From an uncultured Christensenella sp. (GTDB lineage: Bacteria; Bacillota; Clostridia; Christensenellales; CAG-917): a DNA stretch of 64,000 nt. The stretch covers positions 199,138 to 263,137 of the forward strand of contig CAJTNO010000002.1 of the NCBI GenBank assembly GCA_910577815.1. Reading direction: 5' to 3'. Position numbers and translations under genes: made by a program. Shown here in pieces: positions 1 to 15,000 of this stretch (positions within the stretch are counted from its first letter, which is position 1; each line of letters starts with the position of its first letter). A model generated the notes under the pieces. That model did no database searches, was not told the origin of the DNA, and saw only the letters and a program-made list of their open reading frames with translations.

Positions 1-3000
1 GACTGCAAGAACGCTCTTTTGCGGCAAGCCGAGATGGAATATATCCGACGTGAGACGGTATCTCAGGCTGCCGTATGCGTTGTTGATAAATCCGTAGGTT
101 TCCTCAAGCGTGAACGCGTTGTTGATGACGAATTCCTGCTCGTAAACCTTATTGTCGTCGTCTCCGAACAGCAGCTTGAAGTGTCTTGTAAACTTGCCTG
201 CCGCAATTTCGTCGGAGGTGGGATTGCTCCAATCCGTCCAGCGGATAGGCACTCCCGTAATCGGAGCAGCTTCGCCGTCCACGGAAACGGTAGCAGTGTT
301 AGGTACTCTGAATTCGCCGAACAGGTCGTAAACCGTACGGTTTTCAACCTCGACGAAGGTGCCGTTCTCGCCGTAGCCGTCTATATAGATACGCGCGGTA
401 AAGCTTCCCTCGCTCGGATAACGGATAGTCATATCGTCAAAGAAGTAGTACTGTCTTTCAACATATTTTCTGTCGCCGTCCGTCTTGATGTCAACGCCGT
501 CGCGTATGGGCGAGCTTGCGTCCACCCAGTTAATCCTTACATCGAGAGGCTCTTTGCCCTCCTTGGTGATGAACGTTCCGTTTTCGGGCATCGTCCAGGG
601 CTTGCGTACGTTGTAGTTGAACGTGAGCGCGTTTTCGCCCGTGCCTCCGACCGTGCCTCCCGCGAACGCTATGGACGGAGTACCTGTCCAGCTTTCGTCC
701 ACTCCCGCGAACTCATAGTTGGGCACGCGTACTCTGAAGGATACGGTTGCGTTGCCGATATGAGCGTCGAGGGTGATAAATCCGCCCTTAATGCCGTAGG
801 AGTCGGGAGTCGTGGTCCAGTCGCGTACATACGCGATATAGGACGTACCCATTTCGCCCGCCGTCATCTTTACGAACTTACCTGTTGCGGAATCATACTT
901 ATGGTCGCCGTCGGGGTTGGAGATATACTGTCCTGCCTCGTCCTTGGCGGGCTCGCCGTTTTCGCCGACGAAGTAGCGCGCGCCTTCCCAGGTACCCTTT
1001 ACAAGGTTGACGAGAACAGCAACGCTCTCAAACGGATTGCCCCATCTCTCGCTTGTGCGGAAATATGCGTCGGGGTTGGTTGCGAAATTGATTGGGTCGA
1101 TGCCGTAGCCCAAATCGCCAATCTTATGCGTCTGAGCGTAAACCGCGCCGGTGTACTTGCTGACGTCGAATATCTCGCCGCTGTCGATGAGGTCCTGCTG
1201 CCTGTCGGAGCTGAGCGCATAGATGTCGCCGATAGCCTCGTCGTAGAAGAAGTTGATAGAGGATATCTCCTGCTTTTCGACGTTGAGTCGCAGGACTATA
1301 TCCTGAGCCTCGTAAACTATGTTGCCGTCCTCGTCGTAAATGATATTGCCGTCCTTGTCCTTGGCTATTGCAAGAGCTACGTTCTTATCGCCCTCTTTTA
1401 CATATGCCTTGACCTTTGCAAATATCGTGCCGCCCGCGTAAATATTCTGCTCGTTTGCAAGAGTCGTGCAAGCCGCGGTGGTATAGTACTTGAGCGTGGT
1501 CCAGTCGGGATACATAGTGTGCTTTACTCTGCCGAAGGCTACGTCGAAGCTCTCGTATGCCTCGCCCTCGAACCAGTAGGGATTGAAGGTATCCTCGTGC
1601 GCGACGTTGACCGCCTGCTGCGAGGGCTTGACCTCGTTGATAGCAATCTGCTCGTAAACTCTCTGAATACCTGTATATTCGGTACCAATCTCGAAGCAAG
1701 CGTACAGCGGATAGCTTCCGGAATAGCCGTTATAGCTGATGTCGCCTTCCTTAATGGAATATACGCTGTTGTTGTAGGCGTCGAGATATGTGTACTTGCC
1801 CGCAGAGCCCGTACGGATGAGCGGAGCGGTTACCTTGACGTCAGTGCCTACGGTGAGGATTCTGTCCGACTTGGTGCCGTCAACGGTGCGTACTGTGATA
1901 GCGATGGTGCTGCCCTCGGGATAGAGCGCGTCGCCGCTTAAGCGGTACGCATTGTACGGGTCGTAAACGACGTCGTTATTGAACTCTCTTAAGGTATAGG
2001 AGTTTACCACGATTTCTACGGGAACCGCCTGCGCGATGTATCCGGAATTTGCATACTTGGAGTCCGTAGAATAGTCGCTGCCGACAAATCCGTACTTGCC
2101 TCCGTTAGCGTTAAGCACCTTGAATACGTCGCCGCCGACATATGCCGTAACGGTAACCTTTATACCCTTATAGTAGTCTACCTGTCCGTTCTCGTCGGTA
2201 ATAGCCTCCATAGCCTTTTCAAGCTCGCTCAAATCCCACTTTACGGTGTAATCGTTAAACTTGGAATTGCTTGTCCACTTACCGTTGAGCTTGGTAAAGG
2301 ATTTGATGTAATTTGTCAGGCTGAACTTGCTGCCCGAGGTAATCATATCCGCATTGAACTTCATCGGGTCGAGCGTCAGACGCGAGGCATATGAACCGTC
2401 GCTGTTTGCGGTAACGGTCAGCTTTGTTTCCTCGCCGTTTCTCACTATTCCGCTTACGCTCTGAACCTTATAGTTTGCCGCGTTTACGTTTATAGAACCC
2501 GTTGCCTCTGCCGCAAAGCCCCACTGATAGGTGAAGCGTACGTTTATTGTCGAGCTGTTGTCGCCCGTGCCGCCCTGCCAGTCATAGGAGAAGTCGTCGG
2601 TATTCCAGCTAATAGTACCTGCGGGGAAGTTTTTGCCCGTCGGCAAATATCTCGTGTCAAGCACGTAATAATACGTATCGCTTTCCGCGTGATAGTACTT
2701 CACATAGCCTTCGCTGTCGATACTGTAGGGATAGCCTCCCGAGGTCCAGTTAGACGTCACCGTAGTATAATGCCTGTTGGATTTGACGTTGACCAAGCCC
2801 GCGGTGTAGGCAGGAAGAACTCTGAGTCCGCCGTCGGAGTTTATCTGAACTCCCTTTATTTTGTAATAGCTACTCGAGGCAGACAGCTTCTCGCTTGTAC
2901 CGATTACAGCCTGAGCCATCTGCTCTTTTTTATCTACCGTTTCGGTGCGATAAGTACCAAAGACTCTCGAACCGATGCTCGTGTCCTTAAACGTGATAAG

Positions 3001-6000
3001 CGCAAGGTCGGGCAGCTGCGAATTGAACTTATTGTTCGCCTCGTTGATATTGAGCGTGATATCGGACTGCACGTAAGTATTTGCGTCGCCCTCCGCTCTC
3101 GTATACGACCTTACTCTGGTAACTGCCGCCGCGTCTGAGATATATACGGGGATTGCATACATTACCGTATTGAGCGCGTAGCCGTACACATAACCCGCAA
3201 GCTTGGTCTTTCCGGGCTCCGCCGCCGTGTAGTCGACGGTGGACGCGTCCCAGACAAGCTGCGTTCCGCGAGCGTCGTTGTAAACAGAGGTCTGATAATA
3301 GCTGTGATACGGATTGCCCTTTGCAAACGTTACGTCCGCCATCTGCGGGAAGAGCGCGGGATTGCTGAAGGTGCTGTCGCGCATCTCAATAGCCTTGCCG
3401 TTGTTGCTGCCGCCTACAAGCGTACCCGACCTTCTTCCCGGGTCGGTAATCGTGATAGACGTAGGCGGAGTGATGTTCTTATCGATTATTTCCGCCTCAG
3501 CCGACTCGTCGAAGCCGATAAGTCTGTTGGACTCGACCTTGTTGCCGTCCGCATAAGGAGTTATGCGCAGCATAAAGAAGTCCCAGGCTTCCTCGATATT
3601 GGCGGTATGTCCGGTAATGTTGTACTGTCCCATATTGGTATTGGGAGCCTTGAGGTACTGCATACTGGTGCCTGCGCCGTTCTTTCTGCCGTTTACCATA
3701 AGCTCGATAGCTCTGATGCCGGGCGACATATCGGAGCTCGCATTCAAGCCGTATTCGGACGGACTCGGATTGAGGTCGATATAGATATTGGCGCTCGGGT
3801 TAATATCGCCCACTGCGAAGGGCAGAGGCAGAATACCCGCGATAATTCTCGACAGGTCCTGAATGTTAGGACCGATAATACCCGCCAGCTTCCAGCCGAA
3901 CAGCGAGGTACCGTCGTCCCAGATGCTGTTTGCGCCGACAACGGGCAAATCCTTTGCCGCGCCGTATGCGACGTCGCGCAGTATCCACTTGATAAGCGCA
4001 TACGGAAGCGCACGCATATACGGTTCGAGGAATTTAACCTTTGCCTCGGTGGTCGCGTTCTTCTTTACGTAGTTGGTATCGAGCTCCTGAAGCACCTCGG
4101 TAGCGGTCTTGATAGACAGATACTTTCCGCTCGGGTCGGTACCCGCGTCGCCGTTACTGTTGTTTATGCCGACGGAAGTAGGATTGATGAAGTAATTCTG
4201 CACGCCGCCGCTGCTTGGATGGCTGTTCATCGTACTCATAAGATTGAGCAGTATGCAGTCAATCATAATCATAAGTTCGTTGAACGCCTGCTTGCCGAAC
4301 TCTATCTTGATAGAAATGAGTCCCGCATCGCGCTGAATTGCCGACATTCCGCTGTAGTAAGGCTGATATCCGTGTCTCGAGCTCAGGTTAAGCTCGAGCT
4401 TATTGATAAGTCCCTCGAGATTGGGAGTATACGAATAGGATGAAGTACCGTCGCCGTTATCCGTCCAGTTGTCCGTAGTGTCGTATCTGTCGCTCGCGCT
4501 CGGATACTTGTAGGAGCCGTCGTCGCCGTCGGTGCCCGTAGCAAGCTTAAGCGGGAACATATCGGGAGCCATAGAACCCAAATCCAGGAACTTAAGGAAG
4601 TCGGATATAGCGCCCTGCGCCGCCTCGGCAAGACCTGTAAGTTTAACGGGGATACCGGTTACGAATACGTTGTTTCCGCCTACGATAATCTTAAGCGTAT
4701 CCATATCCTTGGTATAGCGGCTGTTATTTTCGGGCAGAAGCGCAAGGAACAGCTTATATCCCTTTCCGCCCGCGCTTGTATCGTCGGGATGCGTGTTGTC
4801 AAATCTCTTTTGTCCCGTCAGCGTTATCTTGGAGCGCTGATTGAGAACCTGGAAGTATCCGACGTCGCCGTAACCGCTTGCGTTACCGCCGACAACGTTC
4901 ATAACCTTATTCTGAATTTCTATGCTCGCATTGAGGTCGAGGTTGTCGAGGATGTTCTGGACAAGCGACATCATACCCGCGGTATTGGACATCGTAAGTC
5001 CGGCGTAACCCGTCTTAACCTCCTGAGCTGTGGCTGCGCTGTCGAATGCGGCGGTTCCTATTGTAAGCTCAATCGGATTGACCGCAATGGCAATGGACGA
5101 GCCGACGCTGTCGAGTATGGATTCGAGTCTCATACCGCTTATTCCGTTATCGCCGAACATCAGCGACAGCGTCGCGTTTTGAATGTTGGGCAGGTTGAAG
5201 CCGAGCTTTACGTTAAGCAGAGCGAGTATAGCGTTGAACAGACCGGTATCGAAGGAGAACTCGAGCTTATCGTTTTCAATATTGATATTGAGCGCGATAG
5301 GAGTCGCCTCGCTACCCGTCGAAGCGTCGGGAGTGCCGTCGGCATTGGTTTCGCCGTCCGCCTCGGTGCTTGCGTCGGCAACGGTATTAGCCTCGTCGCC
5401 GTCGTAGCCGTACGAGCCGCCGAGTATGCCCGCCACGCCCTGGAACTTGATTTTGCCGAGTCCGAGGCTTGTAGCGTCGATGTAAATGGCGTCGGACATA
5501 ATATCGCCGTCCGAGCCTACCTCATAGCTGCCGGTGGTCTGATTGTACTTGAGTCTGGACGAACCGAGATAGTAAATACTAATCAGCTTCTTGTTGAGCG
5601 GATAGCCCATAGACACGTCTATGGAAATATCGCTGTAGAGTATACCCGCAAGACCGTAAAGAATTACGGAGCCGAGGTTGATATTGGCTTTGAGGTCGAT
5701 TACGAGATTTATACTTTCGTTTGCGCTGCCGAAGGTAAAGGATGTAAGCGCCGACTGGAAGTAATGCGTAGCATTGCGCCAATTAGTCTCCTCGACGTAT
5801 CTCTTGTTAGCGCTGTCGTACTTGTACATCTTGCCCTGATAGAATTCTCTGTCCGCAAGCGTCATATTTCCGGAATCGCCGAATTTCTTATAATTGCCGA
5901 ATGCGTCAACGCCGCTGAGCAGAGAACCGAGCAGCTCGTCGCCAAGCCACGCCGCAAAGCTGTCGTCATAGCCCGCGTCGCCTCTTGCGAGACCTCTGGA

Positions 6001-9000
6001 GGTCACCTGAACGGTTATTCCCATATGAGCGCCGACCGTAGGCAGTGTGAGCGCGTTGATAAGGTCTACCTCCTCTCCGTTGACAATAGCCTCAAGGTCG
6101 ATAGAGCCGAGCGATACGTATTTGCTCTGGTCGCCGATAATACCCGAAATAACTCTCTTGCCGTTCTCCACGTCCTTGGTGATTGTGGGCATATCGAGGT
6201 CGAGCGTCATATACAACGCGTCGCTGAAGCGCATATTAAGGCTAATCTTTGTATGGTCGGTAGTCGGGTCGGTGCCGATATGCAGCAGCCAGTCGCCGAG
6301 GTCGGGCAGCAGATTTTCAACCTTCTCGCCGCGGATTTGCATAATCTTCTTATACACTGCGTTGATAAGGTCTGCGTTGAGCTGCAAGAGTACCTCGTGC
6401 GGACGGAACAGAAGCATAATGTACTCCCAATCCATCATATTGCTCTCGATGATGTCAATCTCATCCTTGGCTGCAGTGCCTGCCTCATCGTTTGCAAGAC
6501 CGCCGTTGTCAACCGCGCCGATAAGCTTACCGAGCGAGTTTTTAATCAGAGAGTTTACGTTTACGCCCTCGAGCTTTACCTTTGCGGTTTCGCCGAGGAG
6601 ACCGCTGAGGTCGACGTAAATGCTGTCGTCAAGCAGATATATGCCGAACAGAGTTGAATAGGAATTGCTCTTTGCCGCGTACTTCTGAAGCTTGAGCGAA
6701 AGCGCGGCTTCCCAATTCTCAAAGTCGATGACCGCGTTGAGGTCAAGCTTGAGGAACGCTCCGTCGTCGCGTCCGAGCTCATTGGTGATGTTCACCTTAA
6801 AGTCGGAGTTTCCGATGTTTGCGGTAGGAGCAAGAAGCTCTAACAGCAGGTCGAGCACCTCGCTCATATCTATGGTATTATCCTGACCTGCCGCGCCGCT
6901 TCCGTACAGCGAGACGTCTATGCTCATATTGAGATATGCCTTCATACTGTGGATTTCGACAAACTTGCTTTCGTCTATCGTATCCTTAACGCCGTCGCCG
7001 TCGGTGTCCTCGCCGAATTTCTCCTCCTTGCTTACGGAGAAATCCTTATTTATTCTCACATACAAATCGTGCAGACTTGCCGAGAGGCTGAAGTCGCCCA
7101 TCGCAATGTACAGTCCGTTGCCCGCGGCGTTCTTTACAAACTCGCCTGTTGCGGGAACGTAATCGAAGGTCTCGCCCTCCCAGGTCGGGTAAGCGTACGC
7201 CTTGAGCACGTAGTTGTCGCTGGAGATATAAACGTATGTGTTTGCATTGTCCGTGGAGGTTGTCACGCTGTAGGTGCCGTCCTCGTTCTTGGCAAACCTC
7301 GTGCCCGACCAATCGGAATAGGTAACGCCGTCGATGCAATACTTGCCGTTTTTACCGAACATTTCGTTGTATCTCTGAACGGTGATATAGTAATCCTCTC
7401 CGACCTTAAAGCCGAAGTTGATGTCCACGCTCGGGGAATTGCCCGAGAAGTTGATAGTAATTCCGCTCGTATCGCTATCGTTTGTGGTATACAGTTTGGG
7501 CAGGAACTCCGCAACGCTGTTGAGAATCTCGCTGTCGGAATTTATAAGTATCTTCAAGAGGTCTGCAAGCAGGCTCTCGTTAAGTCCGACGGTTATGAAA
7601 TCGCTGGAGAGAAGCAATCTGCCGAGCAGCACGTTAAGCGTACCCCAGATACCCTCGGGCAGCATACCCGTATTTACGATGTCGTCGTCAAGCGCCTTAT
7701 CCGCCGCGGCAATCGCCTCGGCTACAGAGGTTGCGCTCGCGCTTCCGAGCAGAGGCGCAAGGTCGAAGCCGTCAAGCTTGCCGTAGGAGAAGAAGTTGCC
7801 AAAGCCTATCAGCTCGCCTATTTCCGCCATATCGAGATATGCGTCGAGCTTTCCGCCGTTGATTTCAAACCACAGGCGGCTGGTCGCGGGATTTTTGTGC
7901 AGTCCCGTCTGATAGGTAATTTCCACATACGCTTTAATGCCGTCAAGAACATCCAAGATGTTGATTGTCTTATCGGGGTCGTTATTGGTAAGTATGGCAA
8001 CTATATTCTGCGTGGGCAGATAAACGTTGATGCTTGCGTTAAGCGATACCTTGCTGTTGGTTTCGGTCTTATTGCCTTCGTTCTCGATATACTCGAGGGA
8101 GGCAATCAGGAAGTACAGATATTCGGTTATCGTACTGTCGTCGATAAACTTAGTCATCTGATACGCCCAGTTGATGATGTTGCTTACCTTAAGCGTGAGG
8201 TCGAGTGTTACGCCGAATTCAACCGACTTGAAGTCGCCGAGCATATCCGCAATGCTTACGTTTGAAAGCTTGCTCAGGTCAATAGTCATCGCCTTCGTAT
8301 AGCCCTTGAAATCACCCGAAAGTATATACGCCTTTTCGCCCGCGTACTTGTCCGCTTCAACCGCGCTTGTATAACCGTCGCCGTCCTCGTCGATGGGCAT
8401 ATAAGCCGCGCCGTCAACGTTTACCGCGAGGGGATTTGTAAGCTCGCCCGTTCTTGCAAGTCTGTATTGCAGCTTACCCTTGCCTGTATAGCCGGCAAGC
8501 GACCTCTTGTCAACCTTGATATAGTCAAACTCGGGGTCAACCGCATAAAGCTCGCCGCGGAAGCTTGCAAACGTCTCCGTATTGCAGATGTCGCGGTAGC
8601 TTGCGGACTTGAACTTGGTTTCAACCTCGTTTATGGGTTTATATGCGTCGCCGACCTTTACGTAAAGCATTCCCTTGAACTCGCCCGTATCATAGCGGTT
8701 GTCGTGGTCGGAGCCGAACGCAAATCTTGCCTCGGGCAGTATTTCCTTTGCGGAATAGCCGTCGTGCGAGTAACGCTGAGACGGACCGTTGTACACGTCG
8801 TAGCGCGTGCCGTCGTAATCACCCGAAATTAGCTCGAAGCTGCCGTCGTCAAGTTTCTTATAATTGCCATTTTCGGTTTCGTAGTACTCCACGCCGTCGG
8901 CGCTGTTCTTGTAAAGACGGATGATGTTGCCGAGGTCGTAGTTTCTTGCATACTCGCCCTTGCTGTCAAGGTGGAAGTTTGCGTTGTTGAATATATCGCC

Positions 9001-12000
9001 GCCGTCGAATTCGCTCTCGGGACCGAATGCGATAGATGACGAGGTTTCCGTTCCGTTCAAGCCCTCGAACTTAAGACCTACGTCGATAACGGGTCTTGAG
9101 CCGTCCTCGTTAAAGAGGAGCGCGCCAACCGTAAGGTCATAAGGATTAAAGCCGACCTTTACGTATGCTCTGAAGTTGGGCAGAACGTCGGTAATGGAGG
9201 ACGAATCCGCCATAAGCTCGTTGAGCAGAACCCTGAGGAAGCCCGAGGTTACGTTTACGGCAATGGCGTTTGTAAAGATATTGAGGTAAGCCGTGGTAAC
9301 GTCGGGAGACTGTACGTCCTTATCTATTCTGTCGTTGCGCGCAACGGGAAGCGCCTCGTCGTTATCCATAGAGTTGTTGCCGAGAAGTCCCGCAAGAACG
9401 TCCTCTATGGAGTGCTTGGAGAGGTCGACGTAAATCTTTGCGTCCGCGCCGAGTATCCAGGACAGGTCTACGTACAGACCTGCGCTGCCTGTAGCGGCGT
9501 TGCGGTCGTAGTAGATGCCGAGGATATGCGCAAGAGAACCGTTTTCAAGCTCGCCCTCGTAATTTCCGTTCTGTCTGTCTTCGGGAGACACATAACCGCC
9601 GCCCGCAAGCTTATCGCGCTGCTGTAACCAGGCGTCTATCGCTATGTCGAGGTCGCGCACGTTGAGCTTGAAGGGGCTGATTGTCAGGTCGAAGCACAGA
9701 TTTATACGTACGGAGAGATAGATATTTAAGGAATCTCCCTCCTGCAACTGAAGCACTGCCTTCATATTGCCGAATATGCCGCTGAGCACCTGTCCCAACT
9801 GCTCCTTGACTCCGTCATAGTCCTCGCTGAGGCTTGAGTTTGCCCAAACGTACAGATGACCGCCTGCCATAAGGCTTTCAATCTCCGCGCCGTCCTTAAC
9901 CTGTACGTATTCGCCGCGCTGTATCTTGTATCCGAGACCGTTGTCCTTGATAAAGGCAAGCATATCGGCGTCGCTCAGCTCATTTTCGCCAAGAAGATTG
10001 TTAATCTGGCTGTAAAGCTGCTTGTACTCGCCGTAGGGGAAGAACATTCTGCCCGCCTCTACGTAGAGGTGCGCGCGCAAATCCAAGGACAGATAGAACA
10101 GCTCGCCGATGGATACGTAATTCTTGTACTTGTAATTCTCGTATTTCTCGTCGTTCTCGAAATCGGGACGCGTAATGAAGCCCTGACGCATAGCGCGTAC
10201 GTAGTAATCGTCGTACTTATCTACGTCCTCGGGCGCGATTAACACCTTCTTGCCCGCGTCGTACATATCGCGTCTGTACATATACTGACGCTGTACCTTT
10301 GCGTAAGAGGTGCCCGTCTGCACGTAGTATTCCTTAGTGCCGTTTGCAATCTCCTCGAGGTAATTGGGTATTACACCGTCGGTAACAGCAGGCTTGAAGG
10401 TACCCTGCGCGTTCATAATCATAAGGGTGTCTGCGGTTATCGGATAGTACTTGGTTTCAAACTTCTCTTTTCCGGTATCCTCGTCCTTTACAGGCTCCTT
10501 TACCGAGTAGTAACGCGGATTCGCGTCATACCTGGCAGGCGAGAACGCTCCGCTTTCGTAGTAGTCCGAAATCCAGGAATAGGTTCCGTCGCTCTCCTTA
10601 TCCTCGCTCGAATAGAGATACTGCGGCACGTCGCGGTAGCGCACGCTGTCGGGATACTGAGAAATAATCTCGTAAAGATTTCTTTCCTCCTCGGTTGCGG
10701 TGCCTGCTAAAATCTTATCCTTAAGCTCTTTGACGTTTACATAGTTGAACTTTTCCACGCCGAACTCGGGGAAGTTTACGCCGAGCGAAATCTGATAATT
10801 CCACAGGTACAGGTCGAGCGTGATAAAGGGATATCTTGAGTCAAGCTTCTCAACGCAATAGAGGTCCTCCGCTCCGACCGTGGTATAGAACTTGCCGTCC
10901 TCGGTGGGAATATCCGAAGAATCCAAGGACGTATCCGACAGGATGTAAAGCACGGGAACGTCTATACCGTAGTGCTGAAGCGCAAGCGCGTTCTTTTCGG
11001 CACGTCTAATCTGAATATCGCTTGCAGTGCTGTAAAGCACAAACGAATTTATTACGTTGCCGCTTGCGTCGGTGTCGATAATCCTGATATATACGGGCGC
11101 CGAGTTGACGTCGTAATAGGATTTTTCGCCCTTCTCTACCAGCTTATCGTAATCTGACTTCTGACTTGCGGACATAACGGCGATGAGCTCGAAGGAGCCG
11201 TCCTCCGCCTTGAAGTACGTGCCGCGCTTGGACGCGCCCGCACCAGTGTATTCCGTAACGTTAAATCTGTAATGCGAGGCGGTCATTATTTCAACGACCT
11301 CCTTGCGTATCTTAACTCTTTCCTCCTCGGTCACGCTCGTATCGCTTGAATCGGGAATTCTCTCGACAAGCTCCTTGACGTTTACGTAAGCGTGCTTTGT
11401 CATATCCGAGTATATGGTAAGCGCCGGCTTATTTACAAACTTCTCCTCGTCGAACTTGATGGTGGTATCCTCGTCAAGCAGGAGCGCGAGAATGGAGTTG
11501 ATAAAGTCGGGCTGAACAAGCAGCTGAATATATCTCGAAGTCACGCTGAAGCCGTAGACGAAGGTGCGGATATATCCGAGCAATTCGTCGTCCGTGATGA
11601 GCGGGAAGGTAATCTTGTTGTCCTCGTCCTCACTGTCGTCCGCGGACGTTGCGGCTACGGACATAGCCTCGCCGTTTCCGCCGCCTACAAGACCGCCGAG
11701 CAGAGCGTCCACAAGAGTGTCAAGCTCGGAGCTGTCGATATAGATGCTCGGAACGTTGAAATAACTGAGGTCGATAGCGATACCGCCGTTGACGCGCTTA
11801 TAGCCGCCGTTCTCATTGGGATAGCAGTAGTTTGCGTCAAACGAATATCTCTTGTCGTCTTCGGCGAGAGGAGTGTCGTTTATGGGCTTATACTTGCCGT
11901 CCTTATCGAGATAATACGTGCCGTCCTTATTCTCGAAATAGTGGTCGAAGCGTTCGCTCGGGTCAACGTATTTCTCGCTTTCCTTGTCGTTCTTTTCCTC

Positions 12001-15000
12001 GTCGGTCATAATGACGAACGTACCGCCCATCATATAGATGCCGATTATGTCGTGGAATTCCTTTTCGTTTCCGCCCTTTGTCTGAATAACCAGCTTAAGG
12101 TCGAAGAAGCTAATTATATCGGTCAGTATCTTAGACGCATTCTCGCCGAGAGCGTCGGCGTTTTCGATAAGCTTCTGAAGCAGCTCGATGGTATCGAACA
12201 GCGTCATTTCTCCCTCGAAGGCGTCCATACCGGAGTACTGAACAAGCTGAGTACGCGCATAGTTGACAAGCGCCATCATCTGCAAATCGAGAGTAACAAC
12301 CGCCTGAATCTTACGGTTTACGTCGCCGCCGTCGTCCGCCTGCGAGATAATCTTAATGAGGTTGTCCGCAGTGAGCGAGGGGATGAACGCGCTAATTACC
12401 GCGCTGAGGTCGATATCGTTATCCTCTCCCGTCTTAAAGGAGGTGGTAAGGTCAACCGTTTCGGAAAGGGTAATGCGGTCCATATCGCCGAAAGCGGTAT
12501 AATCCTTAAGCTCCTCTCCGCTAAGCGTGTACTTTCTGGAGTTGGTAAACTCGGCGTTTACGTTGCAAATAGCAATCTTAAGCGAAAGGTCTACGTCGTA
12601 CTTGCCGCCGTCGCCTACATAGCTGTTGTTTGCGGACGCGCCGGGAGTAAACGAATAGATTTCCTCGCCTGCATTGAGCGCAAACTCATCCTTACCCATA
12701 TTCTCTTTGCCGTTTCCATCGCCGTCGAGCATAGGTCTGAGATACAGCTTCTTGGTATCCTCGTTATACAGAACTCTGTACTTGACGTAGGTGGTTCCGT
12801 TTACGATATCGTCGGGCTTGGCAACGCGCACATATGTACCGTCGTCGCCCTTGACGTAATAACCGCGCTGTCCGCCCTCAACCGCGGGTCTGAACGCAAA
12901 GTATTTGGTCTGATTGGTAAGACTCTGAATATCTCTTATAATCTGCTGCTCGTCGTAGCTGTCGCCCTGCTCGGTAGCGTCCGCAACCTTGTTGTAGCGT
13001 CCGCCTACGAGACCTAGCGCGATAAGCACCTCGAGGTCGATACTTTCGGAGGTATCGAGCTTGACCTGAAGATTGGTATTTATCTCGTCATAGAACAGGT
13101 CCTTGAGATTGAAGCCGAGCGAGCTTGTGTCAATGAGCTCCAAAATGGTATGGAACATCTTATTTCCGAGCGCAATGGTAAGCAAATCCTTATTAAAGAG
13201 TATAGCAAGCGCAAGGTCTCTGTTGGTAAAGTCTGCGTCGCCGACTGCGCCGGTAGTGCCGTCTGCGCCGAGAACAGCGTCGTTTGCGGAGCCTGCGGTA
13301 AGAGCCTCGCCGCTGCTTACGCCGTTATTAACGGAGCCTGCAACGAAGGGCTTGCCTAAGCCGAGCAAATCGAAGATGCTGTTTATAAGGTCGGTCGCTC
13401 CGATATCGGACATACTCATCTTGGGGATGTTGAAGGTATCCGAAAGGTCGAGGTAAACGCCTCTGCCGAAGTAATAGATGCCCGCCCATTTCGCGTCATA
13501 ACCGGATTCGGTCACGGCAAACAGCTCAATCGCAAGCTCGGAGTTGGAAAGGTCGCCCATATCGAGCATAAGCGAGAAGTCGAGTCTGAAGTGCGCGGAC
13601 GAATAGCCCTTGGAGGTCGTGGGCATTTCGATTCTCACGCCCGCGATATTGCCGAGGATACCCGCGACAATCTGACCGAAGTCGATTGCGCCCTCGGTAA
13701 CGCCGAAGTCGAGGTCGATAGAGAAGCCTATCGTGACAATCGTATCGGTAAACGGATTGACCGCAACCTGCTTAACCGTATTCTTTTCTGTTTCGGTAAG
13801 GGTTTCGTACAGCTCTCTGGAATACTCCTCGTAATCGCCGTTGTCAAGCTTTACGGTATGACCAACCTCGTCGCGTATGTAATCGGGAAGCAAATCTATG
13901 CCGCTTCCGAGGTCAACGTCGAGACGTCCGAGCTTTAAGCCCATACTGAGGCAGCCTGCGGTGAGGTCAACCGCAACCATAAAGTCCTCAAGCGCGCTGT
14001 AATTGATAATTTCGCGGTAGAATTCTCCGCCTGTTTCCTTCACGTAGCCGTATTTGCGCATACGCAATGCGGTTACCTTGCGGTAGGAGCCGTTATAGTG
14101 AATATAGCGGACGTCGTTCTGAGCTTCGTCATATACGAACATATCCGATTTATAGTAGTCGTCGCCCACCTTTTCGTACAGGTCGTAGGACTTAAGGCTT
14201 ACGGTTGCGCCGCTGCCCTCCGCCACGACATAGTAGTTTTTGTCCGCCTTCTGAGCCTTGACTACGCGCAGAACCTCCAATTTCAGTCCTGCTTCGTCAA
14301 CGTAGTATGTGATACCCGCGTCGGGGTTATAACCGTCGGTCACCTTGTCGTAAGTGCCGTTTTCGTTCTTTACATACAGACTGGTATACGACGGATAGTA
14401 CTTGCTTACGCCGTTTACCATTGCTACATAGTAGTCCTCAAGCTCTACTGCGTGAACGGGAGACGGGTCGGTATAGTAATTATATCTCTCGTCGTTCCAT
14501 TCCGTATCCCACTTATCCTTTTCGGCAGGGTCCTTGATTTCGGACACTCTCTTATACTGCACCTCGCCGAGCTCCACGCCGACGGACAGCTCGAGAATAT
14601 CGAACACTTCCTCGATAGAGCCGAGCTCGGGCATCAGAGTTGCCACGATAAACGCAAGCAGCGAGCGTGTAAACTGGATTTGGAATGCCGTATCGGAATA
14701 AGCAAGAGCGATAATAGCGTCGCGCGAAAGCTTTTCGAGGTCCTGAGACTCGCTGTCGTATTCGGTAGCGGTCAAAGCCTCGTCCGCCTGATTGGGCTTC
14801 GTAATGCCGTCGACAATACCGCCAATCTGGTCGATAAGCTCTCTGCCCTTGCTGACAAAGTTATCTATACGGGCATAGGACTCCGCATTGTTTACTATTT
14901 CGGTAGCGTCGATATAAAGCGAACCGCCGCTGAGATACAAGCCGCCGAGCACCTTAAACGCGCCGCTTCTGTATCTCTCGAAGTGTCCGTCGTCGCCGAC